Source of the DNA: Mesorhabditis belari | Taxonomy: Eukaryota; Nematoda; Chromadorea; Rhabditida; Rhabditidae | Direction of reading: 5' to 3' | DNA: 64,000 nt | NCBI GenBank assembly: GCA_958450365.1 | Contig: CAUEEP010000923.1 | Span: 451,501-515,500, forward strand | Shown here: piece by piece, positions 1-26,566 of the stretch | Layout of the letters: each line of letters starts with the position of its first letter | Numbering within the stretch: position 1 is the first letter of the stretch | Made by a program: the position numbers and the translations under genes | The notes under the pieces: model-generated | Seen by the model: only the letters and a program-made list of their open reading frames with translations | Told to the model about the DNA's origin: nothing | The model's database searches: none

Positions 1-137
1 TTTTTTTCGCACTATGTCGCAAAATGTTTAATAATTTACTCAAGAAACATATATCGTTTCAGCAAAAATGCAAGCAAAGCAAAAGCAAAAATGATATTGG
101 TATGTAACTTGTTGTTAGCAAGAAGTTACCAATAACC

Positions 138-192
138 ACTGCGACTACGCGACTGTACGAGGGGGTGGAGTACTATTACAATATTTACGGTA
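138..192 (+). repeat. Truncated end of inverted-repeat element family A
   Basis: The stretch matches the right end of the family A elements at 18426, 18814, 44062 and 45647: a GCGACTACGCGACTGTACGA block, then a short G-rich spacer, then ACTATTACA and the terminal TTTACGGTA. The left part is missing, so this is a relic or solo end. The rest of 1-1140 holds only AT-rich DNA in which I see no gene. Confidence 0.7.
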
Positions 193-1140
193 ACTGTTGT
201 AGCGCTTAACGGTTAGAGTTGCTTATCGATCGATCAATAAGACTTCATTATTGATAGCCGAGTCTCCTAGGCACATATTTTTGTACTCTGTAGATTATTA
301 AATTCCCAGCTTTAAGCCAATTAATGTATGTATATCAAATGATCAATTTAGTGGCGCGATGAAGTCGGCAACGGGAGAGGTAATCGACGCTAGACATGTA
401 AAATTGGTGGCTACAATTGAGGCTCAAGGATATCAAGTGGGTTTTTAAAGCAATGGTACACTTGTATCATGTAAATCAGACTTGTAAGACTGGTTTACTG
501 TCTTGCAAGAATTGTAAGATAAAACTTCGTCAAGCACCCTATCACAACCATTCACTTTTTTTACTAAGTATTGTAAATTTTGTTCTGTGATTAGATAAAT
601 TGATTTAAATCGATCACTTTCCAGGGAACTCTCTGCCCGACCAATTCCTCTCTCGGCAATCCTTTCATTCACACATTCCCGAAAGCGCTCACCCTCCGTG
701 ATGAGAAGAAAGATTAAAATTAGCATTAAGTGATAGAAAACGGGTCTTTTTGTGATTTCTGTGAGTCTTTGTGATTTATTCTATTCATGTAGATAAATTC
801 TTACAACAATTTATCCACTAAACAAGCAAATGATTACTATAAACCAAAAACTAAGCAATAGTTAACAGAGAGAAAAAGATTTGTCACCGAAATGTTCAAA
901 ATCTATCGAGAGATGAGAGTTGTACCACCTGAGCGGAAAAGATCAGACAAAAAAAAAATAATTGAAAAGGCACAAAAATTGTCAGCGATTGTGAAAAAAA
1001 GAATATATAACTTATTTCGAAAATTTTGGGCAATCATCGGTTTCACGAAGAAAAAATATTACCGGTAAATAAAGGGCGAATTTTGGGGGGGTTATATAGC
1101 TTGGAAACGTAAGGCATCTAGTGGATTAGATTTTGTTTAC

Positions 1141-1910
1141 TTGAATATGCTTAATGTTCTGTAATCTATCAAAAGCATAGAACTAGGGTCTACTAATGGT
1201 TACTGTAGGACTGTAGGGATACTGGCTGTCTACTAATGGCAGTGTATTGTCTACTCTATTACTAGGCACCAGTAGCTTACTACAGTAGACTGTACTTGTT
1301 GAAGTTTACTGTGCTACAGTTTACAGTACAGTCTACAGTAGTCTAGTCTACAGTAGCCTACGTAGCCCAGTCTACAGTCTACGGTAGTCTACGTAGTCTA
1401 CTCTACAGCCTACAGTAGTCTACGTAGTCTAGTCTACAGTCTACGTAGCCTAGTCTACAGTCTACAGTAGTCTAGCCTACAGTCTACAGTAGTCTACGTA
1501 GTCTAGTCTACAGTCTACAGTAGTCTACGTAGTCTAGTCTACAGTCTACAGTAGTCTACGTAGTCTAGTCTACAGTCTACAGTAGTCTACGTAGTCTAGT
1601 CTACAATCTACAATTGTCTGCGTAGTCTAGTCTGCAATAGTCTACAGGTACAGCCTGTACTTACTGTAGTCTAGTGCATGCTTCTCATTTTTAGCGGATT
1701 CTGTCTGTAGTGTTGTCTTCCTACAGTGCTACGATCTACATTACTTATTGTAGTTTACTGTAGTAAGCCACAGTTATCACAGTACGTTACAGTAGCCATC
1801 TATTGCCTACAGTACGCTACAGTAACCGGCTATTTAGAGTACTGTAGTCTATTTGTTTCTAATCATTTATAGATTACTGTAGTTTTATTCAAGTTCTACA
1901 TAACCAAACC
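1141..1910. repeat. CTACAGTA / TACTGTAG-rich satellite
   Basis: The octamer CTACAGTA and its complement TACTGTAG recur throughout. At 1320-1640 they form a degenerate tandem array of units of about 30-34 bp built from TCTACAGTAGTCTACGTAG. Similar octamer clusters occur at 2770-3000, 39660-40010 and 48465-48720. It lies just downstream of the KLF gene. No coding signal is seen. Confidence 0.75.
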
Positions 1911-2008
1911 CACTAGATGCTTTACTTGAAAGCTCAAAAAAACAAAATCTCAAGCGAAATCTCAAAATGTTCATCGTTCAATTTTCAAAAGCGTTCAAAA
2001 GAAATTTC

Positions 2009-17206
<15,198 letters not shown>

Positions 17207-17259
17207 TTCGTCTCCAATTAAAATCGAATGCTTAGCTGAATCTCAGTCTTAGATTTTTC

Positions 17260-17460
17260 TAGGATTGTTCTTGGCCCTGCAGGGGTGTGCAAGGGTCTGC
17301 AGGGGTAGTCTTGCTTTGCTGTGTTGTGCAGAGGCTGCAGTCTCCGCCCTCTCCTCCCCCACTCCTCCCCCTCCTCCCCCTCCTCCCTCTCCTCCCCTCT
17401 CCATCCGCTATAGGTTCACCCTGCTTAGGCTCCGCCCCCAAATTTCCCTTACTGCTTTTA
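17260..17460. promoter_or_regulatory. Candidate KLF promoter, C/T-rich with CCGCCC boxes
   Basis: Directly upstream of KLF exon 1 (start 17206) is a GC-rich island in otherwise AT-rich DNA, with a CTCCTCCCCCTCCTCCC tract and two CCGCCC-type boxes (near 17346 and 17434). KLF and Sp proteins bind such GC/CACCC boxes, so autoregulation is conceivable. No transcription start can be seen. The proline-rich open frame across it is compositional. Confidence 0.35.
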
Positions 17461-17789
17461 GCTTTCCCTTTTTGCTTCTAACTATGCCATTTCTCTTTTC
17501 AATCACTGGCACGCGAGTGATTATTGAACAACACAGTCTCGGCACATTTCCCCCGTTGACTTGGAAATAATGCGAATTCCAACCCGATTTTTCGCGAGAG
17601 AATTTCACTATCAATCTTTTTTTGGGATAACGAGTATTCTCGAGAAATTGAAAGACCGCAAATCACGGATCTTTTTAAAATCTAGATTTAGTTGTAGATG
17701 TTCTTGATAACCTATTTGGGAATGTTTTTGATTTTGTTATTTTTGCGCTTTTTGTAAGTTCAAGAGATCAATAAAGGGGAAGTCACAGA

Positions 17790-17995
17790 AAGCGTACAAT
17801 TATGCTTGGAAAATGTACGATTATGCTTGGAAAGCGTACGATTATGCTTGGAAAACGTACGATTATGCTTGGAAAGTATATGATTATGCTTGGAAAGCGT
17901 ATGATTATGCTTGGAAAGGGTACGATTATGCTTGGAAAACGTACGATTATGCTTGAAAAGCGTACGATTATGCTTGAAAAGCGTACGATTATAAA
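17790..17995. repeat. 21-bp minisatellite
   Basis: About ten units of CGTACGATTATGCTTGGAAA (21 bp) run head to tail; open frames on both strands come from the unit length. Immediately downstream at 18014-18122 is the direct-repeat partner of 13423-13530. Confidence 0.9.
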
Positions 17996-18425
17996 GATTG
18001 ATTAGAGCAATTTTCTTCAATAGCAATTTTTTCAATATAATAGCAATTTGACAATAGAGAAAGAGCACTTGTAGACTTGGAAAGAAAAAGAGAAAAAAGA
18101 CATACAATCAATTTCCAAACATTTCCTGTAAAGGTAAATCTAAAAGTTTTTTGCTTTTGAGTGTAAACAAGTGATAATAGATTGATATAAATTGATTTTT
18201 ACATAAAATTTATTAAAGAAGAAACTTACTTTAAACTCTTTATTCTCTCAAAAACTATTCTTTTTTTATTAAATGATCATTTTTTAAATATTAAGCTTTT
18301 CAGAAAGTCTTTTTATTTATTTTCAATTGAAAAATAATGAATACAGATTTTTTTTTTGGTTTTAAAAGAAAGGAAAAGATTTTTTGAAATAACTAGCATC
18401 TAATAACGACTATTTTCTTAAAGCA

Positions 18426-18756
18426 TACCGTAAATACTATAATAGTACCCCCACCCCCATAATGACGGTGCGGAGTGTTGCGTAGTCTAGCTTTGAACGA
18501 GTTTTTCTCGACACTGGTTTATCTACGCGCGCAGGTATCAAAAATAGCCATGATTTTCAGCTATTTTTGCTGAGCGCGCATTGTAGAGGGAATACGCTTA
18601 TCTTGATCAAAAATAGCCCTGAATTTCAGCTTTTTTGATACCAAAGACGCATGTTTTGAAAGTGACGGGTGCTTTGAAAAAATGAAATACTAAAAAACTT
18701 TTGTGACTAGGCGACTGTACGAGGCGGGGTGGTGGACTATTACAGTATTTACGATA
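18426..18756. mobile_element. Inverted-repeat element family A, copy 1
   Basis: It starts TACCGTAAATACTATAATAG and ends ACAGTATTTACGATA. The interior has GACGGTGCGGAGTGTTGCGT, an inner hairpin built on TATCAAAAATAGC, and GCGACTGTACGA near the right end. No open frame for a transposase. About 60 bp separates it from copy 2. Confidence 0.9.
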
Positions 18757-18813
18757 AGTAAACCATTACTAACCTATACTATAAAGCAATAGTCTCTAAA
18801 TCATCGTAATACC

Positions 18814-19082
18814 TACCGTAAATACTGTAATAGTACCCCACCCCCATAATGACGGTGCGGAGTGTTGCGTAGTCTAGCTTTGAACGAGTTTTTCTCGACA
18901 CTGGTTTATGCTACAATGCGCGCTTAGGTATCAAAAAATAGCTGAAATTCAGGGCTATTTTTTGATACCAAAGACGCATTTTTGAAAGTACGGGTGCTTT
19001 GAAAAAAATGAAATACTAAAAAACTTTTGCGACTACGCGACTGTACGAGGCGGAGTTGGAGACTATTACAGTATTTACGGTA
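18814..19082. mobile_element. Inverted-repeat element family A, copy 2
   Basis: A shorter copy in the same orientation as copy 1, with TACCGTAAATACTGTAATAG and GTATTTACGGTA ends. The shorter inner hairpin accounts for the length difference. Confidence 0.9.
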
Positions 19083-19127
19083 GCTAATTTTTAGTAAAAT
19101 AATGTACTCTGTTTAAGAATTGATCCA

Positions 19128-19222
19128 AAAGTGATAGTCTCTATGACTAAAAGTCTATCCAGAACATTTCCAGAACATACTAACATACTGTTTTGGATAG
19201 ACTTTTAGTCATAGAGACTCAT
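19128..19222. repeat. Hairpin with arms of about 24 bp
   Basis: AGTCTCTATGACTAAAAGTC and its complement flank a loop of about 45 bp. It lies between two TACCGTA-type elements. Confidence 0.8.
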
Positions 19223-19309
19223 GGTTGTTTTGGTTGGTTTACTAACCATAAAAGTACTCTAATCAAAAAGCTGCTGTCTAAAATATGAAAAGAATTGAGT
19301 AGTCATAAG

Positions 19310-19430
19310 CCGTATTTTCTGTAATAGTAGTGCAGGCCCCCCTCCAGCAGGGGGATTGAAAAAATAATAGTGCGCACTACTAGTCCCGCAGTTTTCAATT
19401 CACCACACCAATATTACAGAAAATACGGTA
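19310..19430. mobile_element. Small TACCGTA-type inverted-repeat element
   Basis: The ends CCGTATTTTCTGTAATAG and ATATTACAGAAAATACGGTA are complementary. The inside is only about 85 bp and includes AGTAGTGCAGGC. The ends resemble families A and C, so it is probably a minimal relative. Confidence 0.75.
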
Positions 19431-19959
19431 TTCACTTACAACCAGTTCTACGCCAACGATAACATTGAAAATTTCAAGGAAAAAAAAAACCAAAGAAAGT
19501 GTGAAAAACGTTATGTAATCGTGTTCTTTCTTTTCTTGAATTTCCTTCTCATTTCTGAGTTGGGTGTGGCAGAGCGCAGCAAACACGAAATAGTAATCAA
19601 AACATGAGGTTCAGAGGGGGGACATTCTCCTTTTTTTTTTACTAAATTTTTCTTATCTTTCCCTTTCTTTCAAAACCAGATGATTCACTTGACCAGATCC
19701 GTGTTTTTCCATTGTCTACTTTCATTTTTTTCAAAATCACGTAAGCCAAATTATGATCGATAAAATTACTATGGTAAAATTACTATGGATTGCATAGCAA
19801 TAGAAAATGGTACCGTATTTCTTTGGCTACAATACTATTGCATTACAGAGCTACTGTTTAATTGTGAGTGCTAAAACGTGCCAACTTTGGAAACTATTAT
19901 GGCCTTTCCCTTTGTTTTAACCTACCGTAATCTTGACTTGGCGAGTAAATAGATTGAAT

Positions 19960-20215
19960 AAAAACTATAGACTATAGAACTATAGACTATAAAAACTATA
20001 GAACTATAGACTATAAAAACTATCTAACTATAGAACTGTAGAGCTACAGACTAAAAACTATAGACTAGAAACTATAGACTATAGAACTAGACATAGAACT
20101 ATAGACTATAGAACTAAAGACTATAGAACTATAGACTATAGAACTATAGACTATAGAACTATAGACTATAGAACTATAGACTATAAAAACTATAGAACTA
20201 TAGACTAAAAACCTA
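19960..20215. repeat. ACTATAGA minisatellite
   Basis: Units of 16-20 bp such as CTATAGAACTATAGACTATA; the unit is nearly self-complementary. It sits between the KLF upstream region and NIFK. DNA at 20230-21450 is AT-rich without a recognisable gene. Confidence 0.85.
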
Positions 20216-21457
20216 TAGGTTACGGTAGTTTTTAAAAGTTCATACGTTTTAGGAAATAAACAAAAGTCTGATTGTAGTAGGCTCATTGGCTACTGTAGCT
20301 GATATCCGTGATGAAACTTGAGCCAATTGTAAAGTGTAAAGTGTATAGTGTAAAGTGTAAAGCCTAAGTCTAAGTCTAAGCCAAGTTGAAAATTGACATC
20401 TTAAACTCGAATTAGAATCTTAAAAATTAGCATTTACACATTGTCAAATCATTTCTCACAATACGGTAAAGGATTGAGAGAAAGGAAAATGGAAAGAGAA
20501 AAAGAGAAATTTGCAAAGAGAGAGCATTTTCGCGTATGACGAGAACGCATAAAATCTCGTGAAGCCGTTTTCGCGTCTCGACAAATGGCTAGAAAATCAT
20601 TTCTCTTAAAAATAATCAAATTTTTGCCCATTTTACAAAATTTTCTTCCAAATAACTAGTCATTTTTTTTTCTCAAAATTACAACCCCATAAAATGTCTG
20701 GACTCTCATTGGTAGTCGAGACGATTTACGAGGGGTTTTTTTTTATCGAAAATCACTTACCTTCACTTAGATTTTTACAAAATACTACAGTAAAAATATT
20801 GCAAATTCAATTTTTGATATTTTTGATATTTCAAACAATTCAAAGAAACATGAAAGGCTTTCATTGAAAGCTAAATCAAACTTAAAAGTTTTCTAAAACG
20901 TATCAACTTTTGAAAGCTACCGTAACCGTACTTTTGAAAGCTACCGTAACCCTTTTTCTATCCCACAGAGAATCAGCCCAGAATCCATAGAAAACAGAGG
21001 CAAATAACGGTAGACTTTTAAAGTTGATACATTTTAGAAAACTGTGAAACTCAAACAAAAAAAAAGAAACACAACTCTATATTCCTTCAGCGAACGAATC
21101 TTCATTTCCACCGTCTCACCTCCTTTTTTGGCAACAAAAGTGTCCGAGAAGAGAGTGTTTTTTGTGGCTTTTCCATAATTTCCCTGTTCTATCATCATCC
21201 CGTTTCTCCTTTGATGTCGGAGAATGAAAGGCAACGATCTCAATCTCGACACCGTTTCACTCAACACATATTTCATCAAAAAACGATCGGGAGAACGGTT
21301 TCTTCAACAAGTGTTCACGCAATTTTATGTTCTGATCGAACTCCAGATATTGTTGCTCAACTCTTCAAACACTTGACCCAAATGTGAGAGCTGATCAAGG
21401 AAAACTGTAAAGGTATTGCAATTTTTACCAATTGCTATCCAATCTCACTAATCAGCG

Positions 21458-21829
21458 TCATAAGAGAAAGGTTTCAAAAACCAACGAACTTTTCGAAGGG
21501 TCAAACTGTGGATTTGATAAATGACTGCCCGATTCGAGTATGCTAACCAGTAAAACGTCTCTGTGCTGGATTAATTGAAAGAAAGTCTGAAAACTTTCGC
21601 GCCATTTGTGGAAGAGAGAATCTAAGAGGGGAAATTGGAGAAAATTCGGATAGTAAAGCTCATTTTTCACCGTCCGATTAGGTAAACTATGCGTGGACAT
21701 CCCAAGGTCACTCAAAGAACCCCGGAGAATTGAGACAAATAGCCTCTCTGTTTTGCTTTTCCAATGACCTTTAAGGTCTTGCCATTTGACAAAAAATTTC
21801 TCGTAATATCTATACGAAAAACGGGGCAA
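21458..21829 (-). other. Possible coding fragment, unrecognised
   Basis: A 123-codon open frame on the minus strand, about 100 bp downstream of the NIFK stop, contains FFVKWQDLKGHWKSKTERLF and SLFHKWRESFQTFFQLIQ. Its composition is protein-like rather than repetitive. It has no ATG at its beginning, the first in-frame ATG is about 40 codons in, and no clear exon chain continues it, though short open frames near 21250-21400 could be further pieces. It may be an exon of an undetected downstream operon gene, a gene fragment, or chance. Confidence 0.25.
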
Positions 21830-21930
21830 CTTTTATAATATAACTATAACAAGAAATAGGTAACAAATAATTTTTCGGTAACACAACAAGAAGCTTAACA
21901 ATAATTGATAACAACAAACGAGGATTTAGC

Positions 21931-23572
21931 TTACTGTTGCTTGCCTTGACGAGATGGAGTCTTTCCTGGAATGGAAAAAAACTGAAAATCAGAAATATAG
22001 CTCTAACCTTTAGTTGCTTTGGGTGTTGCAGCTTCTTTACCGGCGGTCTCCTAAAAATATTATAGTAAAGTAAAAAGAAGATAGATTAGCAAGTTCTTAA
22101 GACTATACATCTTTTTAATGTTTACCTGTTTCTGTTGATGAGCAATTCGAGCTGGTGTAAGTCGTTGCCTTACTCGTCCAGCAATTGGAGTCGTACTCTT
22201 TGGAGTCTTTGCTTTAGGAGTGAGAAGCACCTAAACCAATAAAGTTAGTAATTTTAAAAACAAAGATACCGGTGTTTTGTGCTGTGTTGCTTCAACAATA
22301 GGTGTCTTTTTGGAACCAATCTAAAAGAATATTTTAAGGCAAAAATAAATATAACCAACCGGGGTTCCAGCAGTTGGCTTCGGTGATTTTTTGATACTGG
22401 TGAGCTTATCAGCATTTGCAACATCCTCCACTTGAGCAACAGCATCAGAAATTCTTTTCTGAAAAGTTTGCTACTTCTGCAATAACTACTTTATTTACTT
22501 TTTCGAAGGTTGCTCCTGAATAACTTCATCGTCTTCAACAAGAATCGTTTCGTCGAGAGATTTTTGAGCCTAGATTGCAACTGACACCTCAAACAACTAC
22601 AAAAATCTTACCTGTTTGTCCAAAGATCGCTTTTTCTTGCTAGCAACCTCTGAATCAGCTGAGGTTTCCTAAAAGTAGATATTAAACGAAAACTCACTGT
22701 CAGTAAAAACGAACCTGTTCAACGACTTGAGGTAAGTCTTGAGTTTGTTCATTTGAGTTCTAAAATTCTTTCATGTATGTTTGGAAAGAAAAACCAACCG
22801 TAGCCAAATCATAGTCGATTCCCATGGCTTTTAGCTTGTTCAAACGTTTCGTTAGATTCTTTCCACGCTGTTTCTGAAAAAAATACACCATTGTTTGAAA
22901 AATGCAAATTTTTAAAACAGATTCCAAACTTTTAAAAGTTAATTGTAAAAGGTGCTGCTTGCCTTCAGTTTTGCCTCTCGATCATCCGTTCGCTCTTTCC
23001 ATTGTAACTTGGTCTCTTTGATAGCGCTTCCGAAACGATGTGGTGGCTCTTTGAGACGAGGTCCTTTCTTCATGTGCTCAGGGATCTCTTCTGGCTTCAT
23101 CACCTGAATTAGAACTTGTTATTGAATTAAATGATAATGAAAGATAAAGCATCTATGACAAGCTTGCTTACTCACTAAAGAAAAATGCAAAACTCACATG
23201 TGCTTTAACCCGTTTGTCAAACATCAAATAGCCGTTCATCGATTCGGCAGCAATTTGTGCAACATCCGAATCATCGAAAGCCACATAAGCCCATCCTTTG
23301 TGATTACCCGTCTAAAGGATTTTTTAAATGTTTAAAAAAGAGCATTACCTTCTTGCTGCGTGCCACTCGGACACGTAAAACATTACCGAACTGCTTAAAG
23401 TACTTGAAAAGCTCTTTCTCAAAGAAGCCATACGGAATTGATCGAAGTTTCAGCACATGGATGGCTAAAAGATCAAAAACTTTAAAAAAAGTGCCAAAAA
23501 TTTGCCTTTGTGCTTCTTTCCTTGAAGTGTCTGGCGAATCGCGGCGGCTCCCTCAAGCTTTTTAACTTTCAT
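21931..23572 (-). CDS. nifk: NIFK-like nucleolar RRM protein
   Basis: About 337 residues from twelve exons. The first six, in gene order, are 23506-23572, 23349-23464, 23198-23311, 22963-23103, 22799-22873 and 22715-22759; the last ends in KTPSRQGKQQ at 21931. Residues 24-100 form an RRM (RNP2-like IHVLKL, RNP1-like NHKGWAYVAF). It is followed by KAHVMKPEEIPEHMKKGPR and WKERTDDREAKLKKQRGKN, the layout of MKI67 FHA-interacting nucleolar protein (yeast Nop15), which acts in 60S ribosome assembly. The C-terminal third is low complexity with many K-T-P or T-P sites, as in NIFK. Introns 1 and 4 use GC instead of GT donors (AAAG|GCAAAT and GAAG|GCAAGC). The junction after EQPSKK is uncertain: the frame needs the acceptor 4 nt inside TTTTCAGAAAAG. 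The gene is divergent from DCC1. Confidence 0.85.
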
Positions 23573-23803
23573 TGTTGATGCTAAAATTAAAAATACGTTG
23601 AATTAGTGTAAAAAAAATGGAAAACAAAATAAAACGGCAAAAAAGTTGACGTGATTTATACCTGGTTCAGAAATGAATCGACAAAATATGAAAATTCTTT
23701 GTTTAGTACGCAACTGAACAAAATGACACGTTTTTCGGCGGCGCCTTTGATCTTTTTTCAAACTTAAAATTGGATGAAGTGTTTTAAGATAGAAGAGTTA
23801 ATT

Positions 23804-24246
23804 GGGGGTGGCTACTTTGCGCCAAATTTTTTGCGCAACTCGGTCATTTGTGCAACTAGGTCTTTTGCGCAACTCTCCATAACTTTCTTCTAAGTGAACC
23901 AATCTTTATGATTTTGGTACTGAAGAAATCTTACTAATATTACCAAGTTAACATTTGTAAAATAAACAAAACAGTTTAGAATATAATGAAGTAATCTCTT
24001 TTCTAAAAAAACATCCATTTTGCAAAACCACCGCAGCCAGTTTCCATTCAATCAGCCCAATTTTGAGGGTAGGCTAATTTGCGCAGCTCGCCATAACTTT
24101 CTTCTAAACCAATTTTTATGATTTTGGTGTTATTTTGTTACACTTGTTGAGATCTACGAAATGACACCAAAATCCTAAAGATTGACCCACTTAGAAGAAA
24201 GTTATGGCGAGTTGCGCAAAAAATTTGGCACAAAGTAGCCACCCCC
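23804..24246. mobile_element. Family B element plus inverted duplicate of synaptotagmin-like intron
   Basis: The block between NIFK and DCC1 starts GGGGGTGGCTACTTTGCGCC and ends with the complementary AGTAGCCACCCCCG. From 23929 onward it is the reverse complement of about 38583-38917, including DNA next to the splice donor of the 38925-38979 exon. It ends about 65 bp before the DCC1 start codon. Confidence 0.9.
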
Positions 24247-24310
24247 GAGTTAATTTTCTAGATTTGGATTTTTACTTTTCTTATGACTTAACAATATTTT
24301 CCTTTTTCAG

Positions 24311-26436
24311 ATGCGCAAATTCTTTACTGCAAAACCGAAAAACCCGAGCACGACGAGTCAGTTAAATGAGAAAAGGATTCGACTAGGAAATGAGGTACAC
24401 AAATAGTTTAGGCTTATATTTTTAACATTTTTAGCTTTAAAATAATAGTAGTAAGGTTTTAATTCTCTCTTCTTATTGATCCAATTTACAGAATTCTCCG
24501 AATCAACAACAAGGTGAAACTCCACACATTAAAAAGGTGACGACGCTTTTGAAATTATCATTACTTTTTAATAGGACCTAGACGAAGCAAAGAAATGCCG
24601 AGCTCGTCGCCTAAAAATTTTAGAAGAACGAGCAAACGATGCACCTTTTATGGAAGATGTAAGAGTTTAATTGCTTTGTAATGATTTCTTATTTTCAGGT
24701 TTTTGAAATGTACAAACGGGAGCTCATCACCACGAAAGAGCTCTCGGATAAATCGGCCTTGAAGAAAGTGGGTTGCTAGCTTTGATTGTAAATAATTTGG
24801 ATTTAGCACGGTCTTACTAAAGTCGGGTTTACGGAAGATTTTTCATTAACGACTTATCGAGCGATTACAATATCAAAGGAGTTAGCGACATCGTTCAAGA
24901 AAGGAGAGAAGTAAATTTTTGAAAAAGAATGAAAACAAAAACGAAACTTTTTAGATTTTACCTGCGTGGAGAATTGGATGAAAATATGGTCCTCTGCTCA
25001 GCCACACAAACATTTGATATTCATGTAAGTGAAGGTGGAATTTCATAAAATTTGAGTTTTAGGCTTGTGCAACTTCTAGTCTTTTGACCATTTCTACATT
25101 GAAACCAGAATTTAGCACCGAAGCGGCAAGCGCTTTTGAAAGCACCTCGGTGAAAGCTTCTTGTTTTGCATTTAAATATTTTTTTTAGATTTTGGGCTCT
25201 GTCGATCAGAACATCTGTTTTGCGACTTTGAAGTCAAATGTTGGGACTCAAAAACTACGAGAGTTGTTACGCCGAAATGAGCTGGACTGGAAAGAAGAAG
25301 ATTCTAGTCAAGCAAGTTTTGAGGTGATCGATGAATCGACAAGAAGGTTTGTTTACCGATTCAAAATTTAATCATAACATTGCAATCTAAAGTGATATTC
25401 GATTCAATTTTTAGATTTTCATCCCGGGAACTCCTGCGAATGATTCAAATGAGTGAAGGGGAACTGCGCGCTTTCTGTAAACGAATGCCAGTAATCGAAT
25501 ATAAAGGTACGCTGGTTTTAAAAAACTTCAAATATTTGTTTAGGAAAATTTTGCTGGATGACTCATGCCTATTGCACACATCTCTTTGATACTTTGGTCG
25601 ATTTGCTAGATGATACTGATCATTCTGATATTGAGGTAGGGTAGAAAAACCTTCTTAAAGAAATTTTTTCTAGATATCATTTTGCACCTTCGAATCCCTC
25701 CGAGGAGCTTTTCCAACTTCTATCCCAGATACGGCAATTCAGTGGCTATTGAACAGAACGTTTGAACAAATACCAGATCAAGAAGGTAATTTATATCTGC
25801 CTATTTTGTTTATTATTTGTTTGCTTTAGTTTATCAACTTGACGAGGGACGTTTTGTGACGGAACGACTTCGACATTTATTGCCGCTAACTCCGGTTCAA
25901 TACCTCAGCCAATTATACTCCGTGGCCGACAGAATCCTTCCTGCTAGATGCACTTTTAAGTTTGTTTTAATTTAGCTTTTAATCTTGTGGTTTGTTATTC
26001 AATTTATTTGTTTTCTATAGACCTGAATATCTTCTCGGAGTTGCTACAACTACAACACATGGATCTGGCGAGAAGCTGATTATTTTAATGGACAAGGATG
26101 AACTTCCAGATGAACATTTGGATAGGTTGGCTTTTGAAAAAAACATTTAGCTTATCAAACTCAATTTTAGGGTGAAATCTATGTTTGCTGCGAGAAGTAT
26201 TTGGCCAGACAACGAGATGAGAGCTTACCTTGCGGATGTCTTCCTTTCAAGGTAAGCTGTCGCTTTATAAATTTTTCCTGTCCTTCCTAACTTAAAAAAT
26301 AGGATAAATAAATTATCTTCAATAAAAATTCCTATTTAGGCAAAAGATGGACGAGTTTCTTTTCGAAAATGTGGAAAGAGGTGAAGACGGCGATGGGAAA
26401 ATTATTTACGGAGGCGTTGTGGATCCTGATTGTTAA
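24311..26436 (+). CDS. dscc1: Sister chromatid cohesion protein DCC1
   Basis: Fifteen exons encode 469 residues: 24311-24394, 24492-24536, 24575-24658, 24699-24767, 24807-24910, 24955-25024, 25063-25149, 25189-25346, 25415-25506, 25544-25635, 25674-25785, 25830-25959, 26021-26125, 26171-26251 and 26340-26436. DCC1 is a subunit of the CTF18 alternative clamp loader, which loads PCNA during replication and supports cohesion. Family landmarks are YLRGELDENMVLCSATQTFD, matching the DCC1 segment around AVLCS-x-x-x-T-F-D, and the C-terminal winged-helix region with LRHLLPLTPVQYLSQLYSVA. The first hundred or so residues are an N-terminal part I cannot align; human DCC1 is about 393 residues. The start ATG follows TTTTTCAG directly, consistent with trans-splicing. 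AATAAA at 26495 is the likely polyadenylation signal. Confidence 0.85.
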
Positions 26437-26566
26437 TTCCGGTGAATTTTTTGCTTGAAGATTTTTCTAAGTTGTAAATATTTATTGCTTTTAAAAATAA
26501 ATTGATTCTACTGAACAAGCAACAATTCTGACCCGTATACCAGAAATTAACTCGTTAATCAAACAA

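Noticed and set aside
17259..17570. Proline-rich and glycine-rich frames upstream of KLF exon 1
   Set aside because: Compositional effect of the C/T-rich tract; different frames open on both strands and no exon continuation found.
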